From the NCBI GenBank assembly GCA_022820665.1, contig JAJEFB010000036.1:62001-126000 (forward strand): a stretch of 64,000 nucleotides of DNA, in the 5' to 3' direction. The stretch is from Anaerolineae bacterium. GTDB taxonomy: Bacteria; Chloroflexota; Anaerolineae; Aggregatilineales; Phototrophicaceae. This document shows positions 51,809 through 60,559 of this stretch, piece by piece. The stretch's first letter is position 1. Each line of letters opens with the position of its first letter. Under the pieces are notes generated by a model. That model saw only the letters and a program-made list of their open reading frames with translations, was not told the DNA's origin and searched no databases. A program made the translations under genes and the position numbers.

Positions 51809-51824
51809 TAGCACCTTTGTTCTA
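51809..51824. promoter_or_regulatory. SOS-like box upstream of recA
   Basis: On the minus strand TAGAACAAAGGTGCTA is an imperfect palindrome close to TAGAAC-N4-GTTCTA. It lies 76 bases before recA, where a LexA operator is expected. Two positions differ from GAACRNRYGTTC. Confidence 0.4.
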
Positions 51825-51982
51825 GTGGCGCAAGAGCGGATCGCAATCATCGGTTACGCAAGTCGCGCAGGTCGCGTCAACACCGGCTAAGCCATCGATA
51901 CAAAGTTTTTGCTTGCTAGCGAAGTTATCATGTAGTCAGAATGAAGCCACTCCCAGCGATAATTTGTTTTCAGTTTGTTTTT

Positions 51983-52058
51983 TGTCCGACTTTGTCCGTT
52001 TCGGACAATGAAATATATTTTTCGGACAATAGACGCGGTTTTGCAGCCGAAACGGACA
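51983..52058. promoter_or_regulatory. Cluster of five TGTCCG/CGGACA sites
   Basis: TGTCCG occurs at 51983 and 51993 and CGGACA at 52002, 52023 and 52053. The inner pair forms TTGTCCG-TTT-CGGACAA, a perfect seven-base inverted repeat. Five copies within 76 bases of AT-rich non-coding DNA suggest a multi-site operator or a nucleation site. The regulator is unknown. Confidence 0.4.
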
Positions 52059-52340
52059 AAAGGCAGGCGGTTGGCGGTATGAATTTGGTTTGCCAGCGCA
52101 CCCGCCGCCATAAAGACCGCTTCTGCCCCGGACATGCCTCTGAACCGCCCCTAGCTGTCCCGCTAAATTCCGTGAGTATATCGACACCGTATAGATACAG
52201 TCTGTTTTTTCGGGGGATACTTTTTAGAGTCCGGGGGTGAAGGCGGGAACAGGCGGAGGGCATCGGCTGGGCACCGAGATTGGGAGCTTGCGATAATTGA
52301 TCCATAGGGGGAGCATATCATCATTTTGAGCAGAATGTAA

Positions 52341-52352
52341 GAACAAATGTTC
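52341..52352. promoter_or_regulatory. Perfect GAAC-N4-GTTC box
   Basis: GAACAAATGTTC fits the GAACRNRYGTTC LexA box used by Gram-positive-type bacteria at every position. It lies 608 bases from recA and 494 bases before the next plus-strand gene, so its target, if any, is unclear. Confidence 0.35.
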
Positions 52353-52616
52353 GCGATTTTCGAGATTGCCGAAAAGCGATTTTGGGGTGAGCCCTGCAGG
52401 GTTGCGCAGGGTGGATAGGGCGCGTAGACACAGCCCGCCGACACAGCTCGTCGACACCGAGAGCACCAAGAATAGCGCTTTTCGCGAAAGCAAGGAGCTA
52501 AATTCTTTTTCTGAACGAGATTCCATGACAGAAAAGGGGGTTGTTTCTTTGATTTTTCGTAGCAGTTTCGTCTAGCAACAAACTTTAACTCTGTGCCCTC
52601 GGAGCCTCATTTTTAA

Positions 52617-52670
52617 TAAACCGCGTCGCTCATGCGGTGAGAAGGCTCATTATTTTGTGTGAGCGCGACA
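52617..52670. repeat. Dispersed repeat R2
   Basis: The intergenic copy of the 54-base repeat inside the Roadblock gene (R1, 38553-38606). Similarity goes on weakly to the right, with ATTCGC and GCGGCT kept. Its ends are partly self-complementary. It lies 176 bases before the binding-protein gene. Confidence 0.75.
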
Positions 52671-52845
52671 TTCCTGTGGACCATTCGCCGGTTCCGCGCC
52701 GGGCGGCTGTGGTGAAAAATAATTTGATGCGATTGCCCTGCCGTGCCCGAGCAAATCATCGTAAATGAGTAGCGAAAGTGTTATAGTAAGTGATGGATAG
52801 ACCTTTGCAGTGTTCGCTCATAGAGAAGAAAAAGGGGAGATTTCC

Positions 52846-54516
52846 ATGAGAGTGTTCAAATTTCTACTAATCTTGTTGCTGACGCTTTCCGCAGTGGCTG
52901 CGACAGCGCAAGACTCGGAAACCATCGTCATTCGCGGCTTCGGCAATATCAGCACCTTCAACCACGCCATCAGCAGTGATGGGGCGTCGTTCCAGGCTTA
53001 CAGCCTGTTGTGGCCCAAGCCATACGAGATTGATCCCGATACCCTGGCGCCCATACCCGGTTTGACAAGCTGGGAAGTATCCGACGATGGCTTGACCTAT
53101 ACCTTTACCATTCTGGAAGACGCGACTTGGTCGGATGGCGTGCCGATCACATCTCACGACATGAAATTCGTCATTGACGCGATACAGTCGGATGAAGTCG
53201 CCTCCTGGATGGCGTCGGATCTCGAGTTCGTCGAAGGTGTCAATGTGATTGATGACAAGACCTACGAGGTCGTTTTCAGCCAGGTCGATTGCGCGGGCTT
53301 TAGCTCTTTGGGCGGCGCGCGCTTCTTGCCCTCGCATCGCTTCGAGCCGGACTTCAGCGACTTTGCGACCAACGATATCAGCACCAACCCGCTCGAGATC
53401 AGCGGCGGTCCCTACATTATGGACGCGTGGGAACCCGATGCCTACCAGAGCTTTTACGCCAATCCCAATTTCTGGGGCGGCGACGTCGGCATTCCTTACT
53501 TGATCAACCGCAACATCAAAGAGCAGGCATTGGTGCTGCCGTCGCTGCAAGCGGGCGAGATCGACTATACCTACCTGCATGGCGATCTCTTCGCGCAGCT
53601 TGGCGATACCAGCAACTTGCAATGGGAGATTTTCCCGCAGATGTCGGTCAAATACTTCGCCATGAACTTTGCGGACCCGGAGAATCCAATGCCGGCATTT
53701 GATGCCGACGGCAACCCAACCGTGCAGCCGCCACATCCGATTTTCAGCGATCCCGCTGTACGTAAAGCCGTCGCCATGGGTTACAACAAGCAGGACATTC
53801 TGGCGACAATGGGCGGCGAACAGGGTGGCACGCCCTTGGTCGGCGCGGTTAACCCAGCCCACACGCTCGCCTACAATACCGATATCCAGCCTTACCCCTA
53901 CGATCCCGAAGGCGCTATGGCGTTGCTGGAAGAAGCGGGCTGGGTTGATTCAGACGGCGATGGCGTGCGCGAGAAAGACGGCCAGCGTCTCGAATTCACC
54001 ATCTCCTACAGCGATATTCTCCTGATGTTCGAGACCACAGTTTTGGTCGCGCAAGATCAGTTGAATGACATCGGCTTTGACGTCACGCTGGAAAAGGTGG
54101 AATGGGCCAACTACCTGAGTGAAATCCTTTGGGGTCAATACATGGACGCCACCTCGATGAGCAACAGCGGCGGCACGGGCGGCGCGCCGGATCCGCACGA
54201 CTTCATGGGCAACCTCTATGGACCGATGGATATCGCCACTGGCAGCGGTGGTTCCAACCCTGCGTCCTATATCAATCCCGAGATTGACGCTTTGATCGAT
54301 CAAGCGCGGACGGTGCCGGGCTGCGATTCCGCGGAACGCGGCGAGATCTATAAAGAGATTCAGCGCATCGCGCACGAGGATGTGGCATACGACTGGACGT
54401 TCGTCCCGAATATCTGGCAGACGGCGAACAAGCGCGTCAAAGGCTTCGAGCCCAAAGCCTTCTGGGTCTTCTACGGCTATACCGCCGACATCCACAAGTG
54501 GACGCTTGAGGAGTAG
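52846..54516 (+). CDS. ABC transporter peptide/oligosaccharide-binding protein (family 5)
   Basis: A 556-residue exported solute-binding protein of the DppA/OppA type. The signal peptide is MRVFKFLLILLLTLSAVAATAQ, without a lipobox Cys. Family blocks are WEVSDDGLTYTFTILEDATW followed by SDGVPIT, FAMNFADPEN, FSDPAVRKAVAMGYNK and NDIGFDVTLEKVEWANYL. It should deliver peptides, nickel or sugars to the two permeases at 55050-56995, which are transcribed towards it. ATPase genes are not in the window. A strong terminator follows. Confidence 0.88.
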   Translation: MRVFKFLLILLLTLSAVAATAQDSETIVIRGFGNISTFNHAISSDGASFQAYSLLWPKPYEIDPDTLAPIPGLTSWEVSDDGLTYTFTILEDATWSDGVPITSHDMKFVIDAIQSDEVASWMASDLEFVEGVNVIDDKTYEVVFSQVDCAGFSSLGGARFLPSHRFEPDFSDFATNDISTNPLEISGGPYIMDAWEPDAYQSFYANPNFWGGDVGIPYLINRNIKEQALVLPSLQAGEIDYTYLHGDLFAQLGDTSNLQWEIFPQMSVKYFAMNFADPENPMPAFDADGNPTVQPPHPIFSDPAVRKAVAMGYNKQDILATMGGEQGGTPLVGAVNPAHTLAYNTDIQPYPYDPEGAMALLEEAGWVDSDGDGVREKDGQRLEFTISYSDILLMFETTVLVAQDQLNDIGFDVTLEKVEWANYLSEILWGQYMDATSMSNSGGTGGAPDPHDFMGNLYGPMDIATGSGGSNPASYINPEIDALIDQARTVPGCDSAERGEIYKEIQRIAHEDVAYDWTFVPNIWQTANKRVKGFEPKAFWVFYGYTADIHKWTLEE

Positions 54517-54540
54517 GTCGAGGTCCTAAATTGCAACGCA

Positions 54541-54568
54541 AAAGGGCGACTCGCTGAGTCGCCCTTTT
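54541..54568. terminator. Bidirectional intrinsic terminator
   Basis: Arms AAAGGGCGACTC and GAGTCGCCCTTT pair perfectly around GCT and end in TTTT; AAAA precedes on the other side. It lies 25 bases after the binding-protein stop and 42 bases past the opposite-strand gene at 54610. Confidence 0.85.
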
Positions 54569-54609
54569 ACGTTTTGAGGCTGTCGCTTTGCAAGGTCCTT
54601 ATGTCAACG

Positions 54610-54981
54610 CTATGACTCGCTCGACCGCAACTTGCCGTCGAGCTCGGCGCTTTCTACTCGTTTGATCTTGATGCGCCCGTCTACAACCTCTCCCATCTTT
54701 ATCTTTTTCATCTCCGCATCGTAAGCAGCGCGCACCAAGGTATTAATGTAATTGTTCAGTTCCTCTTCAACCAAACCGAAGTCCTCGTGCCCAATGTTTT
54801 TCTTCGCGCAAATCGTCTGGACGGCATCCTGGATTTTATTTCGGTGATAATCGCGTTGAGACTCACCCTCCTCGCGCGCCATCGCCGCGCCCATCTCTTC
54901 AGCATGATATTTGATCCCGAAGCATCTAAACGGCCGCATTAGCATCCAGCGTTTTGTCTTGAGTTTGATTGTATCGAACAT
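54610..54981 (-). CDS. Small charged protein of unknown function
   Basis: A 123-residue soluble protein (KTKRWMLMRPFRCFGIKYHA, REEGESQRDYHRNKIQDAV, GLVEEELNNYINTLVRAAYD) with a basic, beta-like end. GGAGAAA lies eight bases before ATG 54981. A longer upstream frame is only a shadow of the permease gene. It is behind the two permease genes on the same strand. No family recognised. Confidence 0.6.
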   Translation of the reverse strand: MFDTIKLKTKRWMLMRPFRCFGIKYHAEEMGAAMAREEGESQRDYHRNKIQDAVQTICAKKNIGHEDFGLVEEELNNYINTLVRAAYDAEMKKIKMGEVVDGRIKIKRVESAELDGKLRSSES

Positions 54982-55049
54982 CCGGTTTCTCCATGTTTTC
55001 AGTGACTGGCGACTGCTGCCAGCGTAGAACAGAGTGGGCGTGATACGAG

Positions 55050-55958
55050 CTATTTCTGGTATCGCCGGGGATCCAGCGCGTCGCGCAGGCCGTCCCCGAC
55101 CAAATAAAAGCAAAGCACGGTGATCATGATCAGGATGCCCGGCGTGAAAACGAGATGCACGCCGGTGACGAAATAGCTGCGCGAATCCGTCAGCATATTG
55201 CCCCAGGTCGGCGTCGGCGGCTGGATGCCGACGCCCAGGTAACTCAAGCCGGATTCGATCAGAATCAAGTTGCCCGCAATGATCGTCATGGTGACCATGA
55301 CGATGGAAAAGACGTTGGGCAGGATATGTGAAATCAGGATACGAAAATCCGATGCGCCTAAAGCCCGCGCCGCCAGCACATAGTCGCGCTCCTTCAGCGA
55401 TAGCACTTCGCCCCGGACGAGGCGGCTGGTGCCAACCCAACCCAGCGCCGCCAACACCGCGATCAAGACCTCGGTCGATGGCTCCCAGACCGCCGAGGCG
55501 ATCAGAAGCAGGAAGAGCGGCGGGACCGCGCTGAGCGTATTGATGCCCCAGGAAATCAGATCGTCGACGCCTCTGCCGTAGTAACCAGCGAGCAATCCCA
55601 GCGTGATGCCGATGAAAACGGTCAAGGCGCTGGCGAGATAGGCAATGGTCAGCGAGACTCTGCCACCGTAAATCAAACGCAGGAATTGATCGCGACCCAG
55701 TTGGTCGGTGCCGAGCGGGTATCCGTCCTGTCCGGGCTGCTTGAAGCGGTTGGGCACACTGGTATCGTTGACATCCAGGTTCAGCGCATTCTCGATGACA
55801 AGCGGCGAACCCATGCAAATGATAGTCGCAATGATCAGTACCGAGATAGCGAGAATTGTCAGGCGATCGCGCAAGATGAAAGCCAGGGCATCGCGCCAAA
55901 ACGAGCGCGATTGGCGCATGCGCTGGTCTTCCGCTAGTCTGGCGATATTTCCATTCAT
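55050..55958 (-). CDS. ABC transporter permease, DppC-like
   Basis: A 302-residue membrane protein with six helices. The first helix is near residues 28-58 (ILRDRLTILAISVLIIATII), followed by an external loop with the family block GTDQLGRDQFLRLIYGGRVS. The EAA-type loop facing the ATPase is EVLSLKERDYVLAARALGAS near residue 210, and GLSYLGVGIQPPTPTWGNML is near the end. With the DppB-like permease it forms the membrane channel of a peptide-type importer. It starts 11 bases after that gene. Confidence 0.9.
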   Translation of the reverse strand: MNGNIARLAEDQRMRQSRSFWRDALAFILRDRLTILAISVLIIATIICMGSPLVIENALNLDVNDTSVPNRFKQPGQDGYPLGTDQLGRDQFLRLIYGGRVSLTIAYLASALTVFIGITLGLLAGYYGRGVDDLISWGINTLSAVPPLFLLLIASAVWEPSTEVLIAVLAALGWVGTSRLVRGEVLSLKERDYVLAARALGASDFRILISHILPNVFSIVMVTMTIIAGNLILIESGLSYLGVGIQPPTPTWGNMLTDSRSYFVTGVHLVFTPGILIMITVLCFYLVGDGLRDALDPRRYQK

Positions 55959-55969
55959 CCGACGGCTTC

Positions 55970-56995
55970 CTATTCGAGGCGGATGCGCGGATCAAGAACG
56001 ACGTACATCACGTCCGATAGCAGCACGCCCACGATAAACATGATAGAAGCGATAACTACCGAACCCATCACCAGTGGATAATCACGCGAGAACACCGCGT
56101 CGATGATCAGCTTGCCCATGCCGGGCCACTGAAAGACCTGCTCGATAATGACCGCGCCGGCAAGCACCGTGCCGATGGCGGGACCGAGAAAAGTAGCTAC
56201 CGGCAGCAGCCCGTTTTTCAGGGCGTGGCGCAACCAGACGACTTTGGTCTGCAAGCCTTTGGCATAGGCGGTGCGGACATAGTCCTGCTGCAGAACTTCC
56301 AGCATTTGCGTCCGAGTAAAGCGAGAGAGAAAGGCGATCCAGTTCAGCGATAACACAAATACAGGCAGAACCATGTGGCGCAGCGCATCGCCCAAATCGA
56401 AGCCGCCGCGGCGCGTTATATTCTGCATGCCACTGATAGGCAAGATATCCAACTGTACGCCAAATATGATAATCAGCAGCAAGCCCAGCCAGAATTGCGG
56501 CACGGCATTGCCTATCACGGAGATGATGCGGATCACCTGATCGACCCAGGTGCGGTGGAAGACGGCCGCCAGCACTCCCAAGACCACGCCCATCAGAAAT
56601 CCGATTATGAGCGCCGCCACGCCCAATCGCAGCGTGGCCGGAACGCGCTGGGCGATCAAGTCCATCACAGGGCGTTTCTGTTTGATGGAATTGCCGAAAT
56701 CGCCACGCAGAAGCCCGCGGCGCTGCCCAGGCGTTTCGCCGACGCCATCCCCGTCGGTATCGATCGTCGTCCAGTCATTGCCGACCAGCCAGTAGACATA
56801 TTGCAGAATCGGCGGTTGATCCAAGCCCAACTGACGACGCATCAGATCGATCGTGGCTTTATCGGCCCGCGGCGAAAATGTGATCATCGCCACTGGATCG
56901 CCCGGCGCTGTCAGGATAACCAGATAAGAAAGGATGGTCACGCCAAAAAAGGTCGGAATCGCCTGTATGACGCGGCGCTGCAAATACTTGAACAT
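55970..56995 (-). CDS. ABC transporter permease, DppB-like
   Basis: A 341-residue permease. RRVIQAIPTFFGVTILSYLV is the first helix, and LRRQLGLDQPPILQYVYWL is the conserved external block. The loop includes an insert (NDWTTIDTDGDGVGETPGQR) before GDFGNSIKQKRPV. EAA loop: LQQDYVRTAYAKGLQTKVVW. The gene is first of the two-permease operon, transcribed towards the binding-protein gene rather than with it. Confidence 0.9.
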   Translation of the reverse strand: MFKYLQRRVIQAIPTFFGVTILSYLVILTAPGDPVAMITFSPRADKATIDLMRRQLGLDQPPILQYVYWLVGNDWTTIDTDGDGVGETPGQRRGLLRGDFGNSIKQKRPVMDLIAQRVPATLRLGVAALIIGFLMGVVLGVLAAVFHRTWVDQVIRIISVIGNAVPQFWLGLLLIIIFGVQLDILPISGMQNITRRGGFDLGDALRHMVLPVFVLSLNWIAFLSRFTRTQMLEVLQQDYVRTAYAKGLQTKVVWLRHALKNGLLPVATFLGPAIGTVLAGAVIIEQVFQWPGMGKLIIDAVFSRDYPLVMGSVVIASIMFIVGVLLSDVMYVVLDPRIRLE

Positions 56996-57197
56996 CAGCG
57001 AGGTTGACCTTGATTTTCCCTAGCCTGATTCTATCGTCTGATAGCAAAATCACAAGTGCCCCTGAAAATCGCTTTTCCCCGTCCCTTCCGAACCAGGTCG
57101 CACTTGACCCTGCCGCTACTGGCGCGAGACAGGTCGACGCCATAACTAAAACTGCGCATAAAAAGAGGCATCCAGACTTTAATAGCACGATAACACA

Positions 57198-57225
57198 AGT
57201 TTAATCTTCAGGGCGGCTAGTTTAA
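57198..57225 (+). promoter_or_regulatory. AGTTTAA direct repeats before the pst operon
   Basis: AGTTTAA occurs at 57198 and 57219, spaced 21 bases (two helical turns), about 75-100 bases before pstS; the second reads TTTAACA. The spacing suits tandem binding of an activator such as a PhoB/PhoP-type regulator. This is inference from spacing and gene context. Confidence 0.35.
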
Positions 57226-57300
57226 CAATCGGCCGCTATCCTTGTTTCCGTATGGATATCCAACCCCTTGTCGAAGATCTTTTAGTGCTTGATGGAGAGT

Positions 57301-58251
57301 ATGATAGACATGCAGAAACCACGTCTAGTTTTCCTGCTTATGGTATTCGCTTTGGTCCTAACCAGCGTCTTCGCAACGGAATACGGACTGCCGGAAGTTG
57401 ATCCGCTGGATTACACCAAGGGCGAAATCATCACTGCTGGCAGTTCTACCGTCTTCCCACTGAGCGAACGCATGGCTGAACTATGGACCGACGCCGGCGG
57501 CGTCGCCCCCAGCATCGCGTCCATCGGCTCCGGCGCCGGCTTCGAGCGCTTCTGCGTCGAAGCCGAAACCGATATCAGCAACGCTTCCCGCGCTATTAAG
57601 GACAGCGAACGCGAGTCCTGCAACGCTATCGGACGCGATCCGATTGAGTTCCGCGTCGGCACCGATGCCCTGGCTGTCACCGTTTCAGCCGCGAACGACT
57701 TCGCCAGCGATGTCACCATGGAAGAACTGGCGATGATCTTCAGCAGTGCCGACACCTGGTCGGATGTCCGCGCCGAGTGGCCTGACGAAGCGATTCAGCG
57801 CTTTATCCCTGGTACGGACAGCGGCACCTTCGATTACTTCGTGGAAGAGGTATTTGACGAAGACGAAGAGCCGATCTTGAGCGCCAATCCACAGCTTTCC
57901 GAGGATGATAACGTCCTGGTGCAAGGCATCACCGGCAGCCCCTATGCCATCGGCTTCTTCGGTTACGCCTACTATGTCGAGAATCAGGACAGGCTGAATA
58001 TTCTCAACATTGATGGTATCGAAGCCAATGCGCAGACCACCGATGACGGCAGCTACCCGCTGGCCCGCCCGCTCTTCATCTACAGTGACGCCGGCATCAT
58101 GGCAGAGAAGCCACAGGTCGCCGCCTTCATCAACTTCTACCTCAGCCATGTCAACGACGAGGTCATCGACGTGGGTTACTTCCCGGCCGCGCCTTCCACG
58201 TTGGATGCCGCGAAGCGAGCCTTTCTTGACGCTACGATGGACGACATGTAA
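57301..58251 (+). CDS. pstS: Phosphate-binding protein PstS
   Basis: A 316-residue exported protein that captures phosphate. Signal peptide about residues 1-25 (RLVFLLMVFALVLTSVFA). Phosphate-binding loops are ITAGSSTVFPLSERMAE, GSGAGFERFC and TDSGTFDYFVEEV; FRVGTDALAVTVS and FFGYAYYVENQDR are typical of PstS. No lipobox is seen. ATGs at 57292, 57301 and 57310 are all possible because of the spacing of GGAG. It is followed by a hairpin and by a pstC gene which carries a second PstS-like domain. Confidence 0.9.
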   Translation: MIDMQKPRLVFLLMVFALVLTSVFATEYGLPEVDPLDYTKGEIITAGSSTVFPLSERMAELWTDAGGVAPSIASIGSGAGFERFCVEAETDISNASRAIKDSERESCNAIGRDPIEFRVGTDALAVTVSAANDFASDVTMEELAMIFSSADTWSDVRAEWPDEAIQRFIPGTDSGTFDYFVEEVFDEDEEPILSANPQLSEDDNVLVQGITGSPYAIGFFGYAYYVENQDRLNILNIDGIEANAQTTDDGSYPLARPLFIYSDAGIMAEKPQVAAFINFYLSHVNDEVIDVGYFPAAPSTLDAAKRAFLDATMDDM

Positions 58252-58271
58252 GCTATCTGACAATAGTCTTA

Positions 58272-58310
58272 AAAGGGATACGGTATCATCTTACGCTGCC
58301 GTATCCCTTT
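58272..58310 (+). terminator. Hairpin between pstS and pstC
   Basis: Arms AAAGGGATACGG and CCGTATCCCTTT pair perfectly over 12 bases; a T-rich tail follows. It starts 20 bases past the pstS stop. In pst operons such a hairpin lets pstS be made in excess over the permease genes by partial termination or mRNA protection. Confidence 0.65.
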
Positions 58311-58477
58311 CTGAGTTTTACATTGTTTCGAGTTATTGTTAGGTATGTATTGAAATAGGAATATAATCATAAACGGCGAGGAATATTTACGCTGATTCAA
58401 CGCGAAGCGCGAGTTGGGCATGTGGACAAAATACTCCCTGCGCGCAGCATCGTTCTGTTAATGGCTAAGAGATACAG

Positions 58478-60559
58478 ATGGGTGATCCAGAAAATCCTGA
58501 TTTGACGCTTCATCTGGTGCAGCGGAAGTCCAGATCGCTCAATTTGAAGCATCGCGTCAAGTGGTACGAAGTCGTCATCCAGATGAGCTTGCTCGCTTGT
58601 GGCTTGCTTTCCATATTCACCACCATCGGCATCATCCTGGTATTGGGTAATGAGTCGATCTCCTTTTTCACCCGCGATCAGTGGGTGAATACCAACCGCG
58701 CCATTTTGAGCGACATGGATGAAAGCGCAACCGAGTTCATTGTGGAGCCGGGCAAGGCGCTGGAAGCCATCGCAATTGGCGGCACGATCCGCGTTGGTCA
58801 AGAGGTGATGGAGGTTGTCGAGTTTCACAACAATCGCTTTGAAATCGACGTGCTTGGCACCGGCGGCGGCTTTAGAAGCTGGTGCGCGACAGAAGCGCAA
58901 TTGGCCGAAGTCGGGCGCGCGCGTCCATTGATCGTTAATGCGAGCCGGCCGATTAATCAAGCCGAAATTGAGACATGCGCCGCGGCCGGGATTACCCCGC
59001 TCGCGTTTCGCGTCGGCGCCGACGCGCTAGCGATCGTGGTGAGCGCCGACAACGACTTCATTACCGAGTTGACCTTTGCCGAGCTGCAGCGGGTCTTCAG
59101 CGGCGCGGCGCGCTGGTCCGATGTGCGCGCCGGTTTTCCGGACGAGCCGATCACGCTGGTCATACCGGGCGAGGACAGCGGCACTTTCGATTTCTTCGTC
59201 GAAGAAGTCTTGGATGGGAACCCAGCCGCTATGCTGGCGACTGACCCGATCATGTCCGAGAATGACAATCAACTGGTTGGCAGCATCAAGCGCAATCGCT
59301 ATAGCATCGGATTTTTCGGTTATGCCTATTATTTGAACAACACGGATGACCTGCGGATTATCACGCTGGACGGATTCACACCGAGGGCGGAGACAGTTGA
59401 AGACGGCAGTTACACGCTTGCGCGTCCGCTATTCATTTACAGCGATGCTGGCCTCATGCGCGATCATCCGCAGTTGAAAGACTTTATCAGCTATTACCTC
59501 AGCCATGTGAGCGACGTCATCGTAGATGTTGGCTATTTCGCGGCGTCGACCGAGGCCATGGCGGGAGCGCGCAACGAGTGGATTCGGGCGACCGGCGCAA
59601 GCGAAGTCCCGACGGTCAAACCGGCAGCGGTAAATGGCGAGCTGACAGCAGCGGGCAGTTCAACCGTCTTCCTCTTGACCGAGCGCATCGCCGAAGCTTT
59701 TGTGGAAGATGGCTATCTGCCTCACCTGACGGTCAAGCGCGGTATCCGCGGCGAGAATACGCTTGCGCCGCACAGCGCCGGCGTGACGCTGGAATACAAT
59801 GACCGCCCCACCATCATTGAGTTCTTCACCAATACGAATTGGATACCGGCAATAGGGGAATTCGGCGTCATTCCATTGATCAACGCCACTCTGATGACGA
59901 GTGCCATCGCGATGTTGGTCGCGTTGCCACTGGGCATTGGCGCGGCGATTTACCTCAGCGAATACGCCTCGCCACGGGTGCGCGCTACCTTGAAGCCGGT
60001 GCTGGAAATCCTGGCGGGCATTCCGACAGTTGTCTACGGCTATTTCGCGTTGACCTTCATGACGCCGCTGCTGCGCGCGGTATTCGGGGTCGATGTCGTG
60101 AATATCTATAACACGGGTTCAGCCGGGATTGTAGTCGGCATACTAATCATCCCCTTGATTAGCTCAATGAGCGAAGACGCTTTGCACGCCGTGCCGAACG
60201 CGCTGCGAGAAGCCTCGTACGGGTTGGGCGCGACGAAACTGGAGACGGTGATCAAGGTCGTCGTGCCCGCAGCTCTATCGGGCATTTTGGCCGCTTTCAT
60301 CGTGGCCGTCTCGCGCGCTATCGGAGAGACGATGATCGTGGCAATCGCCGCTGGCGCGGGTCCCAATTTCAGTTTCAGCCCCTTCGACTCGGCCGAGACG
60401 ATGACGGGGCATATCGCGCGCATCAGCGGCGGCGACCTGAGCTATGATTCGATTGACTACAACAGCATCTTCGCCATCGGGCTTACGCTCTTCGTGATGA
60501 CGTTCCTGCTCAATGTATTAAGCCGCCTCATCATCGGTCGTTTCCGGGAGGCTTACTAA
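58478..60559 (+). CDS. pstC: PstC permease with an inserted, circularly permuted PstS domain
   Basis: A 693-residue protein, more than twice the normal PstC length. After TM1 (residues about 33-58) the external loop holds a complete PstS-like domain at about 130-430: [46 protein letters not shown] and [14 protein letters not shown]. The PstS N-terminal block occurs only after this, as [18 protein letters not shown] near residue 395, so the domain is circularly permuted relative to pstS. The rest is standard Pst[38 protein letters not shown], an EAA loop [14 protein letters not shown] and [18 protein letters not shown]. It imports phosphate with PstA and PstB. The tethered domain may bind phosphate itself. 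Confidence 0.85.
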   Translation: MGDPENPDLTLHLVQRKSRSLNLKHRVKWYEVVIQMSLLACGLLSIFTTIGIILVLGNESISFFTRDQWVNTNRAILSDMDESATEFIVEPGKALEAIAIGGTIRVGQEVMEVVEFHNNRFEIDVLGTGGGFRSWCATEAQLAEVGRARPLIVNASRPINQAEIETCAAAGITPLAFRVGADALAIVVSADNDFITELTFAELQRVFSGAARWSDVRAGFPDEPITLVIPGEDSGTFDFFVEEVLDGNPAAMLATDPIMSENDNQLVGSIKRNRYSIGFFGYAYYLNNTDDLRIITLDGFTPRAETVEDGSYTLARPLFIYSDAGLMRDHPQLKDFISYYLSHVSDVIVDVGYFAASTEAMAGARNEWIRATGASEVPTVKPAAVNGELTAAGSSTVFLLTERIAEAFVEDGYLPHLTVKRGIRGENTLAPHSAGVTLEYNDRPTIIEFFTNTNWIPAIGEFGVIPLINATLMTSAIAMLVALPLGIGAAIYLSEYASPRVRATLKPVLEILAGIPTVVYGYFALTFMTPLLRAVFGVDVVNIYNTGSAGIVVGILIIPLISSMSEDALHAVPNALREASYGLGATKLETVIKVVVPAALSGILAAFIVAVSRAIGETMIVAIAAGAGPNFSFSPFDSAETMTGHIARISGGDLSYDSIDYNSIFAIGLTLFVMTFLLNVLSRLIIGRFREAY

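Larger units (their letters stand above)
51734..52845. other. Long gene-free stretch between recA and the ABC binding-protein gene
   Basis: No convincing protein frame is present in these 1.1 kb. It holds two GAAC-type boxes, a cluster of five TGTCCG/CGGACA sites and repeat R2. The plus-strand binding-protein gene begins at its right end with AAAGGGGAG before the ATG. A small RNA cannot be excluded. Confidence 0.5.

Noticed and set aside
54982..55995. Long minus-strand protein of 461 residues ending at 54610
   Set aside because: Its first 338 residues are an Arg/His-rich shadow of the DppC-like permease gene; only the last 123 residues from ATG 54981 are a believable gene.
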